Assembly (NCBI RefSeq): GCF_012295575.1
Contig: NZ_CP051180.1
Location: forward strand, 1,984,001-2,048,000
Origin: Ferrimonas lipolytica
GTDB taxonomy: Bacteria; Pseudomonadota; Gammaproteobacteria; Enterobacterales; Shewanellaceae
Direction of reading: 5' to 3'
DNA length: 64,000 nucleotides
Position numbers and translations under genes: made by a program. Numbering within the stretch: position 1 is the first letter of the stretch; each line of letters opens with the position of its first letter. This document shows, piece after piece, positions 63,984-64,000 of this stretch. Under the pieces are notes generated by a model. The model saw only the letters and a list, made by a program, of their open reading frames with translations, was not told where the DNA came from and did not search any database.

Positions 63984-64000
63984 ATACAAGCTTGACTAAG

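Overview
The window is a chromosomal segment of a marine-type gammaproteobacterium, most like the Shewanella/Ferrimonas group of Alteromonadales. The basis is gene content and order: ppnN-xni, gcvA-hydrolase-ygdD-rlmM, an NAD-type isocitrate dehydrogenase, DUF3192 and DUF3012 proteins, hemA-prfA-prmC-sirB2-kdsA facing lolB-ispE-tRNA-Gln-prs, and rplY-pth-ychF. Nearly all genes are intact. No phage, CRISPR array or complete insertion sequence was seen.

Layout. 1-4.1 kb: a diguanylate cyclase (cut by the window edge), ppnN, xni and a short-chain dehydrogenase in a tightly packed plus-strand run. 4.6-9.2 kb: an exported arylsulfate sulfotransferase flanked by two TetR regulators, then a metallo-beta-lactamase-fold enzyme. 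9.2-14.4 kb: a small exported protein behind a perfect FNR-type site, the sstT transporter, a DUF3192 protein and an exported S9 peptidase. 14.5-21.5 kb: NAD isocitrate dehydrogenase, a drug/metabolite transporter, DUF924, a 52-residue DUF3012 lipoprotein, and the rlmM-ygdD-hydrolase-gcvA group. 21.7-28.8 kb: an RND efflux pair, a LysR/SnoaL divergent pair and a fatty-acid hydroxylase/SRPBCC pair. 29-32.4 kb: an orphan membrane coiled-coil protein, a membrane M50 protease and a SEC-C protein.

32.6-41.0 kb is the most system-like block. A Fur-boxed TonB-dependent siderophore-type receptor is transcribed away from a nine-gene, nearly gapless operon: PepSY-TM protein, DUF2271, DUF4198, two small periplasmic/membrane proteins, a cluster A-I metal-binding protein, ATPase, permease, and a second binding protein that has lost its metal ligands. 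Together they could carry a metal or metal chelate from the outer membrane to the cytoplasm. Three of the exported proteins are predicted to begin with histidine after signal cleavage.

41-49 kb is accessory: an AT-rich HD-GYP gene, a TetR/dehydrogenase operon with two tandem 22-bp palindromic operators, a DUF4124 protein, an acidic DPF-repeat protein, and a 619-residue membrane protein with a HEPN-like N-terminus and a duplicated C-terminal domain. 49-64 kb is core housekeeping plus DUF819, a lipoprotein nucleotidase and a YdgA/DUF945-like protein.

The feature linking the window together is a family of dispersed elements of about 255-295 bp: seven complete and two truncated copies, plus one doubtful decayed inverted copy. 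Each complete copy has imperfect terminal inverted repeats beginning GGCTGTGTACC (GGCGCTGTACC in the copy at 17.8 kb) and is flanked by an AT-rich target duplication of about 8 bp. They are non-autonomous transposable elements (MITEs). All nine clear copies point the same way, several sit in or beside transcription terminators, and one has inserted into the kdsA stop codon and rebuilt it.
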